In this document: piece by piece, positions 60,029-64,000 of the stretch | How the letters are laid out: each line of letters begins with the position of its first letter | How positions within the stretch are numbered: the stretch's first letter is position 1 | Assembly: GCA_025150425.1 (NCBI GenBank) | Contig: CP102281.1 | Location: 1,736,001 to 1,800,000 of the forward strand | DNA length: 64,000 nt | Direction: 5' to 3' | DNA from: [Eubacterium] siraeum | GTDB lineage: Bacteria; Bacillota; Clostridia; Oscillospirales; Ruminococcaceae | The notes under the pieces: generated by a model | The model's database searches: none | Seen by the model: the letters and a program-made list of their open reading frames with translations, nothing else | What the model was told of the DNA's origin: nothing | Made by a program: the position numbers and the translations under genes

Positions 60029-62575
60029 TTATTCTGCTGTATCATCATCGGATATATCCGCATTTTCGTTGCTTTCATCACTGCCGTTATCTCCCTTGGA
60101 CAGTTCACTGCTTTCAAGCTGTTCGTCAACCGTTTTTTCTATCGTTCTGATATATGCGTTATGATTTATAACGGTATCAAGCTGTTGCTGTTCGTACAGA
60201 TGAACATTGGGGTTCGGCTTATATCTGAATACCTTTTTCAGAACGATGTAATATATAACGATAATAAATGCCGCTCCGACCGTGCAGACAACGCCTGCCT
60301 TAAGTCCGGGTGTAACATAATTGAATTCTATATTGCATTCACCTGCAGGTACTTTTATTCCCATCACGCCACGGTTTACCTTTTCTATCTCGGCTTTCTC
60401 GCCGTTGATTGTTGCGCTCCAGCCGCTTTCCCACGGTACTGTGAACGTAACGAATCTGTCCTCAGTGAACGAGGAAGTAGCCTTAAAGCCGTTTGCCGTA
60501 GGTGTGAACGTATCTACAGCCGTCTTTGCAAGCTCCTGTGCGTCCTTTTCAAATGTATAATAGTTGAAATCGGAATATCTGTCAGGTTCAAGCTCGGGCA
60601 GAATATCGCCGTATTTTTCAATCTGTTCATCTGTCAGCACGACAGCACGGGCGAGCATATTGTCACGGTTACTCTTAGCAATCTTTTCGTACTCGTCATC
60701 GGAAATATAGTAGCTGTTCGAATAACCTATCGGGATATAAGCCTTGTTCTTGAATATAGTAAATCCGTCCTGCTCGTCAATCTTTTCAAAGTTCTTGAGA
60801 TTTTCAAGCAACGTTACCGTATCGCTGTACTCCAGCTTGTAGCTTTGAATAATGAGATATTTTGTGGAATTTACCGAGCGCATAGCGTAATATGATCCGT
60901 CGGGATCGGTATTTACCGAACGGTTGAATCCCATTCCGCTGTAGTACTCAAATGCAGAGCCGGGAAGAATGCTGTGGAAGCTGCGGAAGCCGTACATTCC
61001 CCACAGCATATTTGCGTTATTGGTAACTCCGTAGGTTTCTACCCTGTAGAAGCTGTCATCGTCAAGTTCTATCGTAGCGTTTACAATATTGTTGTAATCG
61101 CCCACCTTCGGACCTATCGCTCTGCCGTATATCAGCGTGTAGTACGAAAAGCAGAGGCACGCAACCATAGTAAAGCAATAGGATTTTTGCAGGAATTTAT
61201 TTGTTCTGATCTTCTCTTTGTTTCTTACAAGGAGGAAGCATACTAAAATTGCGACTATTGCAAGAGCGACGGAAATCCAGAACGGCAGCTTCTCATTAGG
61301 CAATTTGAAAAGCTCGGTCACCTTTGTTGTTGTCGTATCTCCCGTGCCGATATCGACTATGTCCTTCGATACCTCAGACGGAAGTATTCCGACCATAGAT
61401 ATAAGCACTACGGCAAATCCACACCACTTAAGGCCGTACTTCATATCTATCTCGCTGTTTTCAAGGGCATAAGCCGTCATAAAGCAAGCGACAAGTATCG
61501 GCATATAGAACCAGCGTGTGTAATAGTTGTTGTTGAAAAGCACGAAGCTGGAATTAAGAACGGGGATAAGCGCAAACAGAAGGCATATCGGCATAAGCCA
61601 CTTTGCCCAGTGTTTTTTCTTGTACTTGATGAACGATATGACACCTGCCATAGAGAAAAGCGGAAGATATGCCGATACGCTTGCCCATCTTGCCGATGAA
61701 TCGGGGAAGAAGTTCTGTCTTGCAGGAATATCCGCAGGGAAAAACAGGCTCTGGAAAATCAGTCCGTATCTCTGTGCGGGATTATGAAATACGAGATTCC
61801 ATCCGTTTAAAGTATTGCTTGAACGGGGCGTATCTATACAGGTCAATATTGCAGGAACAAACATTGCGCCGGCAAGCGCAACGCCGATGACCGATTCAAA
61901 CGCAAGCACAAGGAATGTTTTAACCGTAATCTTGAACTTGGGGTCGGTGAGCCTGCAAAGAAAATAAATCACAAGGAAAATACATTCTCCGATAAAGAAG
62001 AAGTAGTTTACAAATGCGTTGAGCGCAACAGTAAGCGCAAAGAATACTCTCCTCTTATTTACTACGGTTTCTTCAAGGGCTATAAGCATAAGAGGGAATA
62101 CGACCATAGCCTCGTGGAAATGGTTGAAGAACACATTGTACATCGAGAAGCCGGAGAATGCGTACAGCAGTCCGCCGATAAGCGCCGACTGCGGCTTTCT
62201 TACAAATCTTCTGATATATGCGAAAGCAAACAGCGAACAGCACGATATTTTAAGCACCAGCAATGGTGCCATAAGATATTTTGCAAACTCCGCCGGGAAC
62301 GGCATACTCAGCCAGAAGAACGGGCTTCCGAGCGTATAGAACGAATATGAACCGATGAAGTTTGCACCGAGATCCGTCTGCCAGCTCCACATAAAGCTGC
62401 CGTTTTTAATTGCCTGATTGCAAAGTGTATAAAAAGGTATCTGCTGAGCGTTGTAATCGCCGTAATAGATGAAATATCCGCCGTCTATGAGAACAAACGG
62501 CAAAAAGAGTATAGCACCCATTATCATTGCCATAAAGAACGCTTTTCGGTAGTATAGCTTTTCAGATTTGTACAT
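60029..62575 (-). CDS. YfhO-family membrane protein (GT-C-like)
   Basis: An 848-residue protein with about 13 membrane spans in the first 500 residues (starting AFFMAMIMGAILFLPFVLID), one more near 755-780 and an extracellular domain in between. The family motif region FHEAMVVFPLMLIALEE and the C-terminal FTVPWESGWSATINGEKAEI fit YfhO. In Bacillus YfhO is implicated in glycosylating lipoteichoic acid; that role is inferred here. The C-terminus is an acidic cytoplasmic tail. The NUDIX gene follows after 20 bases. Confidence 0.88.
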   Translation of the reverse strand: MYKSEKLYYRKAFFMAMIMGAILFLPFVLIDGGYFIYYGDYNAQQIPFYTLCNQAIKNGSFMWSWQTDLGANFIGSYSFYTLGSPFFWLSMPFPAEFAKYLMAPLLVLKISCCSLFAFAYIRRFVRKPQSALIGGLLYAFSGFSMYNVFFNHFHEAMVVFPLMLIALEETVVNKRRVFFALTVALNAFVNYFFFIGECIFLVIYFLCRLTDPKFKITVKTFLVLAFESVIGVALAGAMFVPAILTCIDTPRSSNTLNGWNLVFHNPAQRYGLIFQSLFFPADIPARQNFFPDSSARWASVSAYLPLFSMAGVISFIKYKKKHWAKWLMPICLLFALIPVLNSSFVLFNNNYYTRWFYMPILVACFMTAYALENSEIDMKYGLKWCGFAVVLISMVGILPSEVSKDIVDIGTGDTTTTKVTELFKLPNEKLPFWISVALAIVAILVCFLLVRNKEKIRTNKFLQKSYCFTMVACLCFSYYTLIYGRAIGPKVGDYNNIVNATIELDDDSFYRVETYGVTNNANMLWGMYGFRSFHSILPGSAFEYYSGMGFNRSVNTDPDGSYYAMRSVNSTKYLIIQSYKLEYSDTVTLLENLKNFEKIDEQDGFTIFKNKAYIPIGYSNSYYISDDEYEKIAKSNRDNMLARAVVLTDEQIEKYGDILPELEPDRYSDFNYYTFEKDAQELAKTAVDTFTPTANGFKATSSFTEDRFVTFTVPWESGWSATINGEKAEIEKVNRGVMGIKVPAGECNIEFNYVTPGLKAGVVCTVGAAFIIVIYYIVLKKVFRYKPNPNVHLYEQQQLDTVINHNAYIRTIEKTVDEQLESSELSKGDNGSDESNENADISDDDTAE

Positions 62576-62613
62576 TCCGTGTTTCCTTCCGTGATGAAGA
62601 ATATATCGGCTGT

Positions 62614-63858
62614 TTAATACAGCACAGCGCCGTATTTTTCAGCCATAGCCTCCAGCTTTTCAGGCTCTATAAGTGATTTTCTGTCTATTATCGCTCTGCC
62701 CTGATACAGCATAAGCGCCATCTTGAGCGAAATCTCGTCATCCGATAAAAACGCTACAGGCAGTGTAGCCATGTGCATATTTCTGCCGAAGTCGATAGCG
62801 TCATCCGGAGAGTTTATGCTTACTGTAAGGACATCATAGCTTTCGCCGCACATCTGCGCAATGTCGTCCTCCATATAAGGACCGCATTCAACCGCAGGCG
62901 AGAACTCCGTTGTTTCGGGGTCTAAGAAGAACATCTGGTTTTCGGTCGCCAGTGCGAGAGAGGTATCCTGCTTTTCAACCGGATTTATCTCGGATGCATC
63001 AAGAGATGCAAACATTTCACGCAGTGCGGCGATATGCTCTTTTCCCGTACCGCAGCAACCGCCTGCAATCTCAGCGCCGCTCAGAACCGACTTCTTTACG
63101 GCGAATGCGAATTCTTCGGGCGATATGCTCTGCCTTTCGCCGTCCTGTTCATATACGGCGCTCGGCTTTACTATAAGAGGAATTTTCGCATACGGAGCAA
63201 TCTCGGAAATAATATCGGGGCAAAGATCTGCCGAGGTACAGTTAAGACCGAATGCCGATATACCCATAGCCTGCAATACAAGCAAGGTGCACAGCACATT
63301 TGTGCCTATTGCGGTTTCTCCGTCCTCGTCAACTTTCATTGTTGCTATTATCGGCTTGTTTTCCTTCTTGCAGGCAAGCACGGCGGCTCTCATATTCCAC
63401 AGTGCAGGCACTGTTTCAATTACAAACATATCGCAGTAGGGCGACAAAGCCTTTACCTGCTGTCTGTAGACCGACATTATCTCGGTAAACGTGTAGTCGC
63501 CGTAAGGCTCTATGTAAAGTCCCGTTGACGACAGACAGCCTGCAATGAGCGCCTTTTCGTGAAAGCTGTCATAGGTTATCTTTGCGGCGGCGGCATTAAG
63601 CTGTTCTGTTTTGTCCTCGACACCGTATGCCTTCAGATTCTCACAGTTTGCACCGTGTGTTGCGGTGTAGAGTATCTGCGAGCCTGCGTCAAGAAAGCCC
63701 TGCTGAAGCTCAATCAGAGCCTCAGGGTTGGCACAGACAAACTGAGCCGTTGAAACGGTATGGTCGTAGCCGTATTTTTCGAGTCCTGTGCCGGTACCGC
63801 CGTCAAGCAGTATCGGCAATCGTATAGGTATATCCTGACTGACGGGATTGCTGTCCAT
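62614..63858 (-). CDS. homocysteine S-methyltransferase family protein
   Basis: A 414-residue protein. The N-terminal 290 residues form a Hcy-binding barrel: LLDGGTGTGLEKYG, NCENLKAYG and the zinc ligands NCTS (about residue 206) and GGCCGT (about residue 271). The last 110 residues are a separate domain without a recognised family. The folate- and cobalamin-binding domains of full methionine synthase are missing, so it may use another methyl donor or be part of a split system. Ribosome site AGAAAGGAATCA. argS ends 18 bases upstream. Confidence 0.85.
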   Translation of the reverse strand: MDSNPVSQDIPIRLPILLDGGTGTGLEKYGYDHTVSTAQFVCANPEALIELQQGFLDAGSQILYTATHGANCENLKAYGVEDKTEQLNAAAAKITYDSFHEKALIAGCLSSTGLYIEPYGDYTFTEIMSVYRQQVKALSPYCDMFVIETVPALWNMRAAVLACKKENKPIIATMKVDEDGETAIGTNVLCTLLVLQAMGISAFGLNCTSADLCPDIISEIAPYAKIPLIVKPSAVYEQDGERQSISPEEFAFAVKKSVLSGAEIAGGCCGTGKEHIAALREMFASLDASEINPVEKQDTSLALATENQMFFLDPETTEFSPAVECGPYMEDDIAQMCGESYDVLTVSINSPDDAIDFGRNMHMATLPVAFLSDDEISLKMALMLYQGRAIIDRKSLIEPEKLEAMAEKYGAVLY

Positions 63859-63876
63859 ATTGATTCCTTTCTGAAG

Positions 63877-64000
63877 TTACATTTTTTCGGGTGCATCGAC
63901 CTTAAGCAGATCGAGCAGATTCTTGAATACTGTCTTTGTGGCAACGCAAAGAGAAAGTCTTGACTGAAGGATATTCTCCTCCTCGCCCTTTATCTTGCAG
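63877..64000 (-). CDS. argS: arginyl-tRNA synthetase, C-terminal end (rest outside the window)
   Basis: Forty residues and a stop codon are visible: LQSRLSLCVATKTVFKNLLD then LLKVDAPEKM. This matches the conserved C-terminus of class I ArgS, which ends (R)LxLxxAxxxVLKNGLxLLGIxAPExM. The rest lies to the right of the window. Confidence 0.8.
   Translation of the reverse strand, partial: CKIKGEEENILQSRLSLCVATKTVFKNLLDLLKVDAPEKM

Noticed and set aside
59987-60895. 302-codon plus-strand frame over the yfhO gene
   Set aside because: Antisense to a clear membrane protein gene; composition (Cys, Phe, Tyr, Ile) is typical of a shadow frame and no start site is present.

Overview
The window looks like a chromosomal segment of a low-to-mid-GC gut Firmicute. 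The most likely home is the Oscillospiraceae/Ruminococcaceae (a Ruminococcus or [Eubacterium] siraeum-like organism). That placement is an inference from the Gram-positive promoters and Shine-Dalgarno sites, the GH26 mannanase lipoprotein, the CD1247-type zinc-ribbon protein, the ATP-grasp/flippase glycan genes and the general gene style; no rRNA marker is present.

Layout. 1-5.6 kb: a truncated PDZ/radical-SAM DUF512 gene, rpmF, a P-loop protein, pgi, a D,D-carboxypeptidase and a small CmpB-type membrane protein. 5.6-7.0 kb: a non-coding repeat block with a 288-bp tandem repeat. 7.3-16.7 kb: an AraC regulator, a GH26 beta-mannanase with a mutarotase, a surface protein, efp, a zinc-ribbon protein, an Mrp/NBP35 ATPase, birA and a ClC carrier. 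16.9-22.2 kb: a chemoreceptor with an unusual repetitive tail, a 600-bp structured repeat region, and the gamma and beta subunits of a Na+-pumping decarboxylase. 22.4-25.8 kb: a small membrane protein, an ankyrin-repeat protein and a compact type V-F CRISPR locus (a Cas12f1-like nuclease of 433 aa, a probable tracrRNA and seven 32-bp repeats plus one decayed repeat). 25.9-38.0 kb: an ATP-grasp protein and a flippase, c-di-GMP signalling proteins (GGDEF; REC-HD-GYP-PAS-GGDEF; HPt), an acetyltransferase, nadA and two cyclophilin lipoproteins.

38.2-56.3 kb holds the most striking feature: 18 genes on the minus strand that read as one operon running leftward from a promoter near 56.43 kb. It starts with an EssC-like FHA-FtsK ATPase, continues with a YukD/EsaB-like protein, seven WXG100-superfamily or WXG100-like small or effector-like proteins, two paralogous EspG-like proteins and a DUF4176 protein, and ends with two PP2C phosphatases, an FHA protein and two membrane Ser/Thr kinases. 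One kinase carries seven PASTA repeats and the other an extracellular solute-binding-like domain. EssA, EssB and EsaA homologues are absent. I infer a type VII-like secretion system run by, or built on, its own phosphorylation circuit. The island is bracketed by two 97 percent identical copies of about 118 bp containing the 3' end and terminator of the left-hand cyclophilin gene, which suggests it was inserted there.

56.6-64 kb: a mutarotase remnant, a NERD-HRDC protein, then murC, a NUDIX hydrolase, a YfhO membrane protein, a homocysteine methyltransferase-like gene and the 3' end of argS.

Dispersed repeats are prominent. A MITE-like family with imperfect inverted ends occurs three times, a 30-bp motif is shared by two repeat regions, and three separate segments are each flanked by duplicated transcription-terminator sequences.
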